From: Strigamia acuminata
Taxonomy: Eukaryota > Arthropoda > Chilopoda > Geophilomorpha > Linotaeniidae
Assembly: GCA_949358305.1 (NCBI GenBank)
Contig: OX442319.1
Span: 11,718,001-11,782,000 of the forward strand
DNA length: 64,000 bases
Direction: 5' to 3'
The position numbers were made by a program, and so were the translations under genes. Below, piece by piece: positions 53,121 to 64,000 of the stretch. The notes beneath the pieces are model-generated. The model worked only from the letters and a program-made list of their open reading frames with translations. It did no database searches and had not been told where the DNA came from. Position 1 is the stretch's first letter. Each line of letters starts with the position of its first letter.

Positions 53121-56100
53121 TCAAGTTAAATAATCAATGACTGAAAATATTGAGAGTCCGGTCAGAATCCCAATAACGGATCCAATGTTACACAACAATT
53201 TAGAAACTGAAACTTTTCGATGTTCTTCAATCAATTCACGAATGTTCTGAGCAATAGTGTACTTAACAACGGTGTTAATATAATTGGGTAAGCTTTGTAC
53301 CACTGTCGGATGGAATATGGTTTCGTGGCAGCGTGCTGTGCAAGAACAGTCTTTCTGAGGGTTTGTCTTCCATTGAGTTTCCAAATATATCTTTTGCGTT
53401 GCATGAGCTGTTTTCTGAGTCTGGCAGAGCGGTTTCTTGCTTTTTTCCATGAATGGTAATCTAGTAATCATTTCATTAATAATTTAATTTGTATGAACGC
53501 TTAGGGGCTGTTTTGAGAGATAAGATTTGCCAATCTAGCATCGTTTTAATTATTATCATGAGTGTCTAATGTCATGACTTGTGTCTTACGAACAGCTCTG
53601 GGAACACCATTAGAATGAAATTAATTATTAACTTGTGACCAATTATCGGCCACTGCAACACGCCCACATGGCCCGGCCCAACCCCACCCGCCAGGTGGCG
53701 TTGACGGTTGAGGGATGGTGACCAGGATGACGTCATATCCGGTCACCAACCCCACAACCAATGGGAAGAGGTACTCTCGTACCCATGGTGCAAGAGTGGG
53801 GTATAAAAGGCCCAACATCCTGTTTCTGGCCAGAGTTCTCCAGGAACGGCTCTGACCAACATCAGACCGCTCCACACTCTTGTTCACCATGGTGTCACTT
53901 AGGGACTTGGCCGGTTCGCCAGTCCCAGTACCGTGAGCGATTACCATGGGCCAAATGAACATCGACATGACCACGCCGCACAACCAGGTTAACCCTAACC
54001 ACGTGTGTGCCGCGTGTGGTCACAGGTCTGCTGCAGCAATGCAGCAGGAGCATGGGAGAGACACAAGATATTGACCCCTAGACAACTGAATAAAGGCCTA
54101 AAACCTCAAACACAGTCTCTTGTAGTCTCCTATCTATACGTGTCGAGCGTTCGGCGCTGTTTAGGCATTCCCGTGCCCGAACAATGTCCGTCCACTCTCA
54201 CAAACTAGCAATTCCCCTCATCTTGCCGGATGATCAGTTCTGAAGACTGAAATGCAGCTGCTCATGGAGGCTGTAGCAGACCCATCGTCGTACTACGGAG
54301 CGTCGCAGTGGTGAATGGGGAGAAGAGCGGAGATAGCAAAGGACACTGCTGCCCTTGCTGACTTCAGTACCTTCCTTGGCACACGACTGTCTCGGTTGAG
54401 ACCTGGCGCTCCTCTCTCCTCACCCACCACTCAGCTTCCTCATTCCCTATACTGGGTCAGTTCACCCACAAGGGGGGATGACCTTAAGGCCAGTAAGCAG
54501 TGTGTGGAGTGACGCAGATCACCTTAGGTGGCCAAGCGGTTCTAAAATACTGGAAACTAAAACAAGATTTTAAAGAAATCTACCTGCAATCTATTAGACT
54601 GTCTTTCATTTTCGTTGCATAACATTCCCGTTCACATTCTGTAACTGCATCGTTATGCTGACAAAGATTTTTTGGAGTATTTAAACGTACTATCTATAAA
54701 GACAATGACGCGTTAAGACTAGGAATTTTTTTTTGTTCAGAAATTACCGTTTGACGAGAAAAATCAATTTTAGAATATAAAAATATCGGAATGTATAAAA
54801 GATGTTTCAGATGGGGAAATTGGTTTTGCGGTAGAATGAAGTGCTAGATTACACAGAATTATATAAGCAACCGAAAATATCTTGAAAATAACTCACTGGC
54901 TTGTATGTGTGGCACGTTCTTTCAGGGACGTTAAAAGAAAGATGTAGAAAGTTTAAATTTCGAGTATACAACGCATCACCTGCAAATAGTTACAGCAAGA
55001 GGAATAAAACCAATGAATTTGAAATATGGCGTAAGCTGTCATATATTTGTACCTTTCTTGAAAGCAGTGCATATTCCAAATTCTGTGGTCACAATCGATA
55101 TATTGGCAAACCTTATATCATGTAATTTCTTGTCCTATGTAAATAATTTGTTGCGAGCAAGTTTACTTTAATTTTATATTTAGTTGCTTACTATCTGCAA
55201 GAGCAGTTTTCCATTCTTTTCATAGTGATTAAAATTAGAAGAGGCGTTCCATAATTTAAGTGATTTATTTGCAAATGGGGATGATTCATTCAGTAAATCG
55301 AGTAATCGGTAATTTTGACAGTTTTCTTTCCATTTTTTAGCTAATTTGTGCTTAACTCGTAATATTTCTGTGTTTTCATCACAGGCAATAATGAGAGGGA
55401 AATGAATGCTTTCATCTGCGACGAGACTGACAGTTTTGAAGAGTTGATAATCAAAATACGTATCAATCAAATCGTAACCATAGTAAACTGAAACAAAGAG
55501 CAGGATCATTGATATGCTTATTTTGAGTTTCTTTTTAACCCATGGTTGTTTTTGTATTTTCTGCTTTGTTTCTAGCAGCACTTGAATTTTTTCTATCAAC
55601 TTGGATTTTTCTTTTCTTGATTTGTTGAACTTCACAAAAGGCATTTTGCAGCAGTGGACAATTATTTCAACGAGCGTTAAACAAGACATGCCGAAATAGA
55701 GGCCGACGTTCCCTCCAATGTCGCACAACAAAAAGATGAAATCGTAGGAAAAACTTTCTTTCAGTGTTCGAATGTAACTATTTACAACGGAAACTTCTAG
55801 GGTATCTTCTTCGTGGGGCGTGACTTCGTATGTTATGCTTTGTCGTGTTACATCACATAAATTGAGACAATTGCATTCCGTTAATACATTTGTTGTGACA
55901 AGTTTATTGTTGAAGCCATGCCACTCCTTCAAACTTTGTGATGGACTGCATTTTGGTAACTTTCGTGCTTCATAAAACGGATATCTAGAACAATATGAAT
56001 GTAACTTTAGTCTAATTTACATTCCTTCTCGGTATTTTATTTGGTTGTATTACAGAGGGTGTCCCAAAAGTCTGGTTCCCTCCAAATATTTCCTGAGCAA

Positions 56101-59100
56101 TTGCATCTAGGCCAACTTTGATAAAGTGATCGTATAGGAAGTTGGGTGAGAGTAAGCCAATGATGTCATCAAAGTTGACCTTGAAGGCCATTTTCAAGGT
56201 CTTTCACTTGCTAACTTCTAAACCAATCAGATTAGAGCAAAATTTCCGACCAGAAAGTTGTAGAGAACCATCAAATTAGTACTATCGAACTTATCTTAGT
56301 CATCTTAAGTTAAATGTTTTTTAAGAAAATAAGGAAAAGAAATCAGCAAATTGAAATTTTTTCTTCTTATGCAAATAAAATAATTTCGACATTAAAAAAA
56401 ACAGTGGTTTTTCTTGTTTACTTGCATAATAATGGAAATTTGAATACATTTATTGAAGAAATTCAGTACTTTTGCAGTATAAATTTAATTTTTGCCACAA
56501 TGGCTGGCTTTATTCCAGCTGATTTGTTTTCATTTTAAAGCGAAAACATTTATCTTAAGGTGACTAAGATAAGTTGGATAGTACAACTTTGATGGTGCTC
56601 TACAACTTTCCGAAAATTTTGCTCTAACCTGATTGGATTAGAAGTTAGCTAGTGAATGATCTTGAAAATGGCCTTCAAGGTCAAATTTGATGACATCATT
56701 GGATTGCTCTCACCCAATTTCCTATATGATCGCTTCATCAAATTTGGCCTAGATGCAATTGCTCAGGAAATATTTGGAGGGAACCAGACTTTTGGGACAC
56801 CCTGTGTAGAGCAGTAGCAAATGGACAAACTTTATGAGTTTATCGTGCTATTTGGACACCAGTCAATGTATGCTTTCTATCACAACTATCCACAACCAAG
56901 GGGCACCTTCACCTTTGGGCAAAATGGCTTTGTCCATTCACTTTCTAATAAACATACATTTGGTTTATATACAGTCATGTTCAAAAAAATCTGAACCTTC
57001 ATTTTACGCTGGCAATTTAAATTTTGAGTAATTTCGTGTTTTGCCATTAGTTTAAACACCAGACATCAACAAGTGATAATGTATTATACAAGTATTATCA
57101 CCTGTTGATGTCTGGTGTTTAACCTAGTGGCAAAACACGAAATTACTCACAATTTCAATTGCCAGCGTAGAGTGAGGGTCCAGTGTTTTACGTGTGTTCA
57201 CAGATTTCTCATCCAACTCCATAATGGAGTCCCCATCCCATACAGTGATAGGCAATGAAAGTAACAGTGCTGTACCTGCATTTCAAATGTTTCACTAAAC
57301 ATGGTTGCAAGCAGTCGCGTAAGTTGTTGTCACATGGATTTCTTTTTGTGTTGATAAAGTGATACTGAAACATGTAGGAGTATGCTTAAACACATAAATT
57401 TTGCAAAAATGTTATTTCTATTATTTGTACCATCTTCAATCTATCTATATCTGATTTACTTTCTTTCAGATCAAGTCAGATTAATCAAAATTTGACTTGA
57501 TCTGACCTGTCGGCAACCTCAATGTAATTACTTTCTGAATACTTCAATTGTGTGACTTATTTTTAGGTTTTGTGACATCAAGCCAATGGAGAGCTCAATA
57601 CCACAACAGCCAATAGGAGGAGTGCCATACATGCATTAAAACAGATTTTATATTGGTGAACATGTAGAACAGACTTTATCATATAAGATTGGTATCAAAC
57701 TTTTAACAGACTTAGTTTTATTATTTGAACTATAATAATGTCCATTTTAAGCTATTTGTATATGCACTAGCCAGTATAACTTTGCGGCTGAGTAAGTACA
57801 AGACAGGTTGTCGACAGGTGAAGTGATTTACAAATACGACATCATTGCTCAATACACTTAAGATGCTACATCACCATTTGAAAGACGTCCGTTGATAGCT
57901 TTAAATGTTTTGAGCTTAAACTGGTGTAGCAATAAATTTTATGTGCGTTTTAATTCTCACTTTCTGTATGTTAGCTTTTGCTTGGTTCATAGTACCATCT
58001 ATATAAATCGTTTCGACAAGTGGGTGAAATATGTAATACACAATTGGTGAGGGATCTACCAATACCTGTAAGTAGAAATAACAAATTACAATGGTTTCAA
58101 CAAGTGCACTAGGATGGATTAGGTCCATTCAATCCTGGCTGGTTTGTGAGAACAAGTTGTGTAAAGGAAAGACAGATACCATCTTTAGACATTTTTGGCT
58201 CAGCGACAGTGGCGGTTTTAGCATCTGAGGCCATTGGCAACTATAAAAACATCACGTTTTACTGATGTCGATAAACCTGATTTTATTGAAAGAAAATTAG
58301 GGTCTTTGTTGCTGTGCTCTAAATTATATCACAAAGATGCTTTCTTTGATGGCCAAAGAAACCTGAAGATTTTTATATGCTTATTTGAAAGCCATTATTT
58401 TGATTAGATTAGTCATTGTGGGGGAAGCAATAATTCAACCAACACCATTTCAGTGGTCATGGAGCAGTGGACAAGCGCATCATTGCATGTTTGTGCAGAG
58501 CAAAAGAATAAAAGAACTGGAACAAATCTCTCCGTGCAATTTGTTCAAATGGAATGTCGTGTTTAGAACTGCCAAGATAAGGGATCGAGAAAGTTTTTCG
58601 GGACACCTGGACAAACCATCCAAAACCTGAATGTTCGGGAAACCCGAGACCAGAGTACAATAGGGTATGCATCTGTAAACAATATCGTGTTCAGTTTCAC
58701 CTTAGGACCATTGGTCAGTGTGGACAAGCCACTACGATTACATGTTAATGAATGAGGGTGGTATTGTGCCACTAGAAATTATTTATGCAAGCAATCTGGT
58801 GTTAATTGCAAAATGTTTTAACTAACGAAAGACTTACGTTCATAAAGTGACATGCTTTTGGTAATTTCAGTTTTACTATCATCTTGTAATTATTATTTCC
58901 AAATGGAAAAGACAATGCTAAAGAAAAATAACTTTCAAAACAGAAATACGAAATGAGGAATGACAGTAACTTATTTGTAGACTTACGGCTAGAAACTTGT
59001 GTTGCTGGATAAAATGCGTCATACGGCTTAACTGTTAGGTTAACTCGTGATTTACCCTGAAAAATTATCATGTTTATTTTTAAGTTTCAAATTTTATTTG

Positions 59101-59583
59101 CAGTTAAAAGTTGAAATAGCTTACCATCGCAAAGTAGGCATCGGTTACATAACTGTTTGTACTCAAATGTTTAATTACGTGGTGGAAGTTATATTCATTT
59201 CCATATGCTTTAATTCCATCTTCATCACATTGCTCTTTATTTAAGTGATTATTTAATTCTTGGGTAGTACGTGGATAAAAATAAACAAATGGAAAATAAC
59301 CATGCGATGTTTCAATCATGCTTGCATCCACAGATGTTGGCTCGTCCATGTAATGCAATATTCGATCTGCAGTTTGGTACGCACAAGCTGCCATGTTCAT
59401 TGCGAGTAGTGCAAAAAGTAAAATGCACAGAATCTTTCTCTTGTTTGAAATGTTTTTCATCGATTTGATGAATGGTGGAATATTTGTTTGCTCTGCCAAA
59501 ACAGTGCCGACAAGCTGATGCATTTTTCGATTTCGAAGTTCTTGAATCCGGCCAATCGGCTGGGAAAATTTTTCTGCTTCCAT
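53121..59583 (-). CDS. Two-module (fused) DEG/ENaC channel protein, gene B
   Basis: Eleven exons on the minus strand: 59583-59125, 59056-58987, 58917-58838, 58065-57961, 57364-57276, 55984-55192, 55134-55053, 54979-54897, 54843-54748, 54693-54584, 53460-53121. Total 2307 nt, 768 residues. Same architecture and exon phases as gene A: TM1 (LCILLFALLAMNMAACAY), ectodomain with CLQPCLVKHLKC and CNCLNLC, TM2 (DIGGNVGLYFGMSCLTLVE), basic linker, TM1 (ISMILLFVSVYYGYDLI), HFPLIIACDEN, TEFGICTAF, CSCTARC, TM2 (NIGSVIGILTGLSIFSVID), stop. Length differences from gene A are whole codons. Module 1 keeps GMS at the filter position, unlike GMC in gene A; module 2 has GLS in both. The hallmark finger-type TEFGICTAF exists only in module 2. 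The histidine-glycine gating motif usual before TM1 is not seen in either module. Expected role: plasma-membrane cation channel; ligand unknown. The first donor here is GTAAGC, stronger than in gene A. Confidence 0.9.
53640..54190. mobile_element. GC-rich LTR-like insertion in intron 10 of gene B
   Basis: Has the controls of a retroelement LTR on the plus strand: a TATA box GGTATAAAAGGCCC (about 53800) and an AATAAAGG polyadenylation signal about 280 bases later (54090), in sequence much richer in GC than the host intron. No internal domain or partner LTR is present, so it could be a solo LTR. Ends and target duplication were not identified. Confidence 0.5.
54190..54545. repeat. GC-rich dispersed repeat, copy 3
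   Basis: Same family as 47095-47650 and 51360-51770 (CGTCGCAGTGGTGAATGGGG, ACTGGGTCAGTTCACCC, GTGTGGAGTGACGCAG). It directly follows the LTR-like stretch and may belong to it. Confidence 0.7.
55192..55984 (-). other. Fusion exon 6 of gene B
   Basis: 793 nt without interruption, one codon shorter than the gene A counterpart (PHEEDTLE versus PHEGEDTLE). It links TM2 of module 1, the linker and TM1 of module 2, as in gene A. Conservation of this exon between two paralogs that have diverged in the rest argues that the fusion is old and maintained. Confidence 0.92.
56053..56806. mobile_element. Long palindromic mariner-type element (754 bp)
   Basis: Ends CAGAGGGTGTCCCAAAAGTC and GACTTTTGGGACACCCTGTG, flanked by TA (56051-56052 and 56807-56808). 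The arms of about 300 bases are near-complementary (for example GGTTCCCTCCAAATATTTCC and its complement). It lies in intron 5 of gene B. The frame 56012-56197 is a by-product. Confidence 0.9.
56972..57186. mobile_element. Palindromic mariner-type MITE (right end lost)
   Basis: Starts CAGTCATGTTCAAAAAAATC after TA, with a central hairpin around CACCAGACATCAAC. It is the counterpart of 48170-48352 in gene A, where the opposite terminus survives. So the insertion predates the duplication of the genes. Confidence 0.78.
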
Positions 59584-60707
59584 TGTTAGCTTTTCTCTGA
59601 AGTGTTATAAAGTCACTCTTGCCTGAAAATATTAGCGTGCGATGATTAGTTTGTGAAAACTAGTGTGTTTTAGGAGCAAAGGGACGTGTGTTGATGCGCA
59701 GTTGTCGTGCAGTGAAGCCTATATTGTGGCGACGCTTTTGTGTACGAGATAGATTTGTGGTATACACAGACCTTATCGGGCTGATAAAACCGACGAAGAC
59801 TGATGCCGACAAACGATGATTCGGATTCTGCAACGAAAAGATTAAACGATGAACGAACTCGAGAAAATTCTCGCGAAGTGCGATTCGCGTTGACTGCAGA
59901 CGTGTGCGAGTTATGGTATTGTGCATTTTGCGGTTGCTGCGCGACGTAAGAGATTGCGTGCTTTGTCAGATTATTTACGATGACACTAAAATCATTACAG
60001 TCTTTTTGAAGTAACGGAATATTGATTAACTATTCTGCACACTGCAGAACGTAAGTTTGCTGAATTTTCAAGTTTTATTTAATTGTGAATATTTTTGCTG
60101 TGTTTTAGTGAGCAATAAACCAAAGTAAAACCAGAGTGGGAAATATAATTACTTCGAAATTATTTTCTTATTAAACAACCGATAACAAAAAAACATGTAA
60201 CTCGGTGTGAACTTTCTTAGTGATAATAATGAATTGATTTTAAGAACATTAAGGGCGCTCTGTACAAAACTACAATCAATAAATGAAAACCTTGGTTTTG
60301 AGTGTCTGTCAGCTGGACTATTTGTCGCAACTCTAATCGATTTTTATGTAAACAACCGTGTGGCGATTCGTGTTGAATTTAATATAATTTTATCGTCGTC
60401 GAGATGCCTTTTGGACTGTAATGGAGCACGTAAAATAACGTGAGAAGTGACCGTTTTGTTGTAGTTTAGATTAACATAACTGACTAGTTTATTCAAAGAA
60501 TTTAGATAGGCGGTGCTGCGGAAGAGCAGCGTTACAATTTCACACAATTGATTGACATGTAAACTTTTCAAAGATGGAATTCAGAAACACTCCAGTAAAT
60601 AGCCGATTCAAAAGCGTCATTAATAATTGCACTTTCTTCTAATAGTTAATGAGAACAAAGATTATTTTGAGAATTTACCACTAGCTAAGGCTATTAATAA
60701 CTACGAA
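59584..60707. promoter_or_regulatory. 5' flank of gene B and remains of a further duplication unit
   Basis: 59630-59970 is shared with the 5' flank of gene A (TGTGGCGACGCTTTTGTG, AAACCGACGAAGACTGA), so it likely contains promoter sequence, though no TATA box or initiator stands out. 60305-60640 matches sequence that normally follows the channel genes (TGACTAGTTTATTCAAAG, GAAGAGCAGCGTTACAAT, CACTCCAGTAAATA). This suggests that another copy once lay upstream. Confidence 0.5.
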
Positions 60708-61778
60708 TGAGATTAGGCCTAACAAAACAACAATCGTTCTCCTGATCGTAACAAACCGATTTTGACGTCTCATTGGTTCTTACCGGGAAAAATTTCCTCT
60801 CACCATGCATTTCTCTCGGGAATTTTTTCTCTTCCTGTGGTGATCTCAAATTGTTTCACCACTTAGGAGATGAATATTATTTGTCTCTTAATTAATTTGG
60901 CTTGGCACACGCCAAGTCAGATCATGTGACCGAGGGGAGAAAACTTCTCTAGGCACATCTCACCTCAGGTTGTCTGGGGTGAAAACGGCGATTAGCCGTT
61001 ATGGTGCAATAATCCTTTGTTGCACCAGTTTTAGCTAATTGCGCAGATTATCTGCGCAATTTCGAAGCGTGCCGGGCTCGCGCCCAAGCTTCAAACGGGA
61101 CTCTTGACAAAATAACACAACCCACAACATCATTGCTTTATTGCTCCCGAAAAGTACTGATAGTGGACCGTGTTAAAACTCAAGACATCTCAGCTTTCCT
61201 TGTGCTAGAAGTGCAAGGCCAGCCACTTCGCGTAAATTAGCCGCCGCTGATTTCCGCCTTCGAGTAGAGACGCCCGCCCGACGTGAACCACCGCCATCGC
61301 GCCGACTCCAATCGTCGCCGTCGTACGCCGAACGGAAGGTTCACGTGAACCATCGTCGAAAGGACCATCGTACGTGAGTGAAGAAACAACCCTCGTTGCT
61401 TAACACGCCATTGCCGTGTTCGCGCGTAACAATCCGTTGCGCGCTACTTTCCTATTATTCCGTTTTTTATTCACCATTATTATTATTACTAGTCATTGTA
61501 TTAATCGCGTATAATAAAAGATTGTGTGTTTTTATTGATAAAAACTTGTATTTTTATTTCCTAACTTAACCCTAGATAATTTAGGCCGCTCGATATAAGT
61601 CTTACTATAGCTTTCACCTGCGGTTGTCTGCTTGATTTAATAGAAATTACAGTAAGTAGATAAAACCCGGATCGCAGCATGGCGCCCTCTGTTGCGACCT
61701 TTATGAACCAAGCATCAAATGTCAAAAGCGGTTGGATTGGTCGGGAGAACGATTGCTGTTTTGTTAGGCCTAATCTCA
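60708..61778. mobile_element. TIR element, 1071 bp
   Basis: Ends TGAGATTAGGCCTAAC and GTTAGGCCTAATCTCA, with ACAATCGTTCTCC and GGAGAACGATTG just inside. The interior contains several strong hairpins (60790-60835, 61005-61035, and ATTGCGCAGATTATCTGCGCAAT at about 61035-61060). No transposase frame. Frames such as 61378-61569 are unsupported. Confidence 0.85.
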
Positions 61779-61837
61779 AGGTAAATTCTGATTTTCACTA
61801 TATACATTATGTTCTATCAGTAAATTCTCGTTTTAAA

Positions 61838-62008
61838 TACACCTCGCGCTTAGTAATTGTTGGGATTAGGTCAGCACTCATCTTCTTGTCAGATAAGATC
61901 ACGAGTGACCGCCAGGGCACAAGTGATCGAGGGCACAAGTGATCTTATCAGGCAAGAAGATTTGTGCTGACCTAATTATCCCGACAATTACACGTCGTGC
62001 TCGGTGTA
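61838..62008. mobile_element. Hairpin MITE
   Basis: Arms GATTAGGTCAGCAC, ATCTTCTTG, GATAAGATCAC and their complements GTGATCTTATC, CAAGAAGAT, GTGCTGACCTAAT around a loop of tandem GGGCACAAGTGATC. Outer arms extend through AATTGT to CACCTCGCGC. Confidence 0.8.
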
Positions 62009-62199
62009 CTAGTATTACCTCTGAGAGGCCCTATTGTTCTCGAGAAATTTTTAGATGACCCCCGATGGCAAATATATACGTATGTATACACAAATCAAAC
62101 ATTTTTGCGACCCCCGCATTCATTAACGCTACCTACAGTTTAAGACTACGATTGCGCAAGATAAAATATGCAAAGAACATGAAATCAAAAAAATATTTG

Positions 62200-64000
62200 T
62201 GTATAGTATACAATTTTTATTTGATCAAAACCATGGGGCCAATACGTGAGTTTAGATTTAGCTGTTAAATTCTTAGATTATTAGTTTAAATTAAACTAAC
62301 TACGACTATTTTTAACCACGTTTTAATTTCCACAACACAAATAGCAATCGCATACAAGCCGTTATAGCAGGCAGTCACAAAAGCAATATTGAAAACTGCA
62401 CTTTTTTTACGTTACTGAATTTGCAGTTGAAGTTCATTTGCTGATTTTCAAATCACAATTTCACATATATTTGCTCGATTGTCATGTACGTGCATTGCAA
62501 AAGTGCAAAAACTGCATAAATGTTAAGAATGGTACATTAGTAAATTCCACAATACATTAGTAAATTCCACAATACATTTATAAATTCCACAATACATTAG
62601 TAAATTCCACAACACATTAGTAAATTCCACAACACATTAGTAAATTCCACAACACATTAGTAAATTCCACAATACATTAGTAAATTCCACAATACATTAG
62701 TAAATTCCACAATACATTACTGAATTCCACAATACATTAGTAAATTCCACAATACATTACTGAATTCCACAACACATTAGTAAATTCCACAATATATTAG
62801 TAAATTCCACAATACATTAGTAAATTCCACAATACATTAGTAAATTCCACAATACATTAGTAAATTTTACAATACATTAGTAAATTTTACAATACATTAG
62901 TAAATTCCACAATACATTAGTAAATTCCACAATACATTAGTAAATTCCACAATACATTAGTAAATTCCACAATACATTAGTAAATTCCACAATACATTAG
63001 TAAATTCCACAATACATTAGTAAATTCCACAATACATTAGTAAATTCCACAATACATTAGTAAATTCCACAATACATTAGTAAATTCCACAATACATTAA
63101 TAAATTCCACAATACATTAGTAAATTCCACAATACATTAGTAAATTCCACAATACATTAGTAAATTCCACAATACATTACTGAATTCCACAATACATTAG
63201 TAAATTCCACAATACATTACTGAATTCCACAACACATTAGTAAATTCCACAATATATTAGTAAATTCCACAATACATTAGTAAATTCCACAATACATTAG
63301 TAAATTCCACAATACATTAGTAAATTTTACAATACATTAGTAAATTTTACAATACATTAGTAAATTCCACAATACATTAGTAAATTCCACAATACATTAG
63401 TAAATTCCACAATACATTAGTAAATTCCACAATACATTAGTAAATTCCACAATACATTAGTAAATTTCACAATACATTAGTAAATTCCACAATACATTAG
63501 TAAATTCCACAATACATTAGTAAATTCCACAATACATTAGTAAATTCCACAATACATTAGTAAATTCCACAATACATTAGTAAATTTTACAATACATAAG
63601 TAAATTCCACAATACATTAATAAATTCCACAATACATTAGTAAATTCCACAATACATTAGTAAATTCCACAATACATTAGTAAATTCCACAATACATTAG
63701 TAAATTCCACAATACATTAGTAAATTCCACAATACATTAGTAAATTCCACACTACATAAGTAAATTCCACAATACATTAATAAATTCCACAATACATTAA
63801 GAAATATCGGAAAAATATCAGTAAATATTGGCTTAAATCGTATACAATAATCTGCCTAACCATGAATAGTTCGTTTTTATGCCTGTTTACTGTATCGTTT
63901 TTGCGTCGTAATCATGCGAGTACGAGGTGCAACAAAATTTCTTTTTTTACATTTATTAACCAACGAATTGTGATCGTGGCTCCTTATTTAAACACAATTT
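62200..64000. repeat. Dispersed element around a 20-bp minisatellite, copy 2 (runs off the window)
   Basis: Homologous in both flanks to 39230-40380. The array at about 62528-63805 has about 64 units of TTAGTAAATTCCACAATACA. Variants (GAATTCC, TTTTAC, ATATATTAG) recur with a 460-base spacing (23 units), for example 62721 and 63181, a higher-order repeat. The right flank is still matching when the window ends. Confidence 0.9.

Noticed and set aside
61066-61100. Possible tRNA-like B box in GCTCGCGCCC region
   Set aside because: No matching A box or cloverleaf could be drawn.

Overview
This is a non-coding-rich, AT-rich nuclear window from an invertebrate animal. The evidence is GT-AG spliced genes, an MFSD11-type transporter with 12 exons, C2H2 and FLYWCH/MULE proteins, a copia element primed by half of initiator tRNA-Met, DEG/ENaC channel genes, and many MITEs. 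The species cannot be fixed from the sequence. Only a handful of the open frames are genes; most long frames on the left are by-products of palindromic repeat DNA.

Layout. 1-2911 and 11676-16074 are two copies of a palindromic composite satellite (56-bp hairpin arrays around 362/551-bp inverted-repeat units). Between them (2912-11675) lie foldback modules, a hAT-type MITE and short degenerate repeats, with no convincing gene. 16075-18651 holds a broken copia gag remnant and a MULE transposase, both on the minus strand. 20167-20916 (minus) is a C2H2 zinc-finger frame with an internal stop. 23150-30999 (plus) is the MFSD11-like gene; its exon 11 exists in two alternative 72-nt versions plus a third, inverted copy inside the intron between them. 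31476-32752 has minisatellites and a MITE. 33038-33655 (minus) is a small predicted membrane protein. 33728-38431 is a full-length, very young copia element.

40723-59583 is the most interesting part. It holds two complete tandem genes (minus strand: 43428-50859 and 53121-59583), each assembling from 11 exons into one uninterrupted frame (773 and 768 residues), plus a remnant of a third copy at 40723-40917. Each predicted protein carries two successive DEG/ENaC channel modules (TM1-ectodomain-TM2, linker, TM1-ectodomain-TM2), and the fusion point lies inside one large exon in both paralogs. Comparing the two genes intron by intron also gives empty sites for several transposon insertions. The right end (60708-64000) is a TIR element, a hairpin MITE and a dispersed element built around a 20-bp minisatellite, also present at 39230-40380.

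The exon models were built by hand from splice signals, reading-frame phase and paralog comparison. They are internally consistent (total lengths divisible by three, indels in frame) but no transcript data were available.
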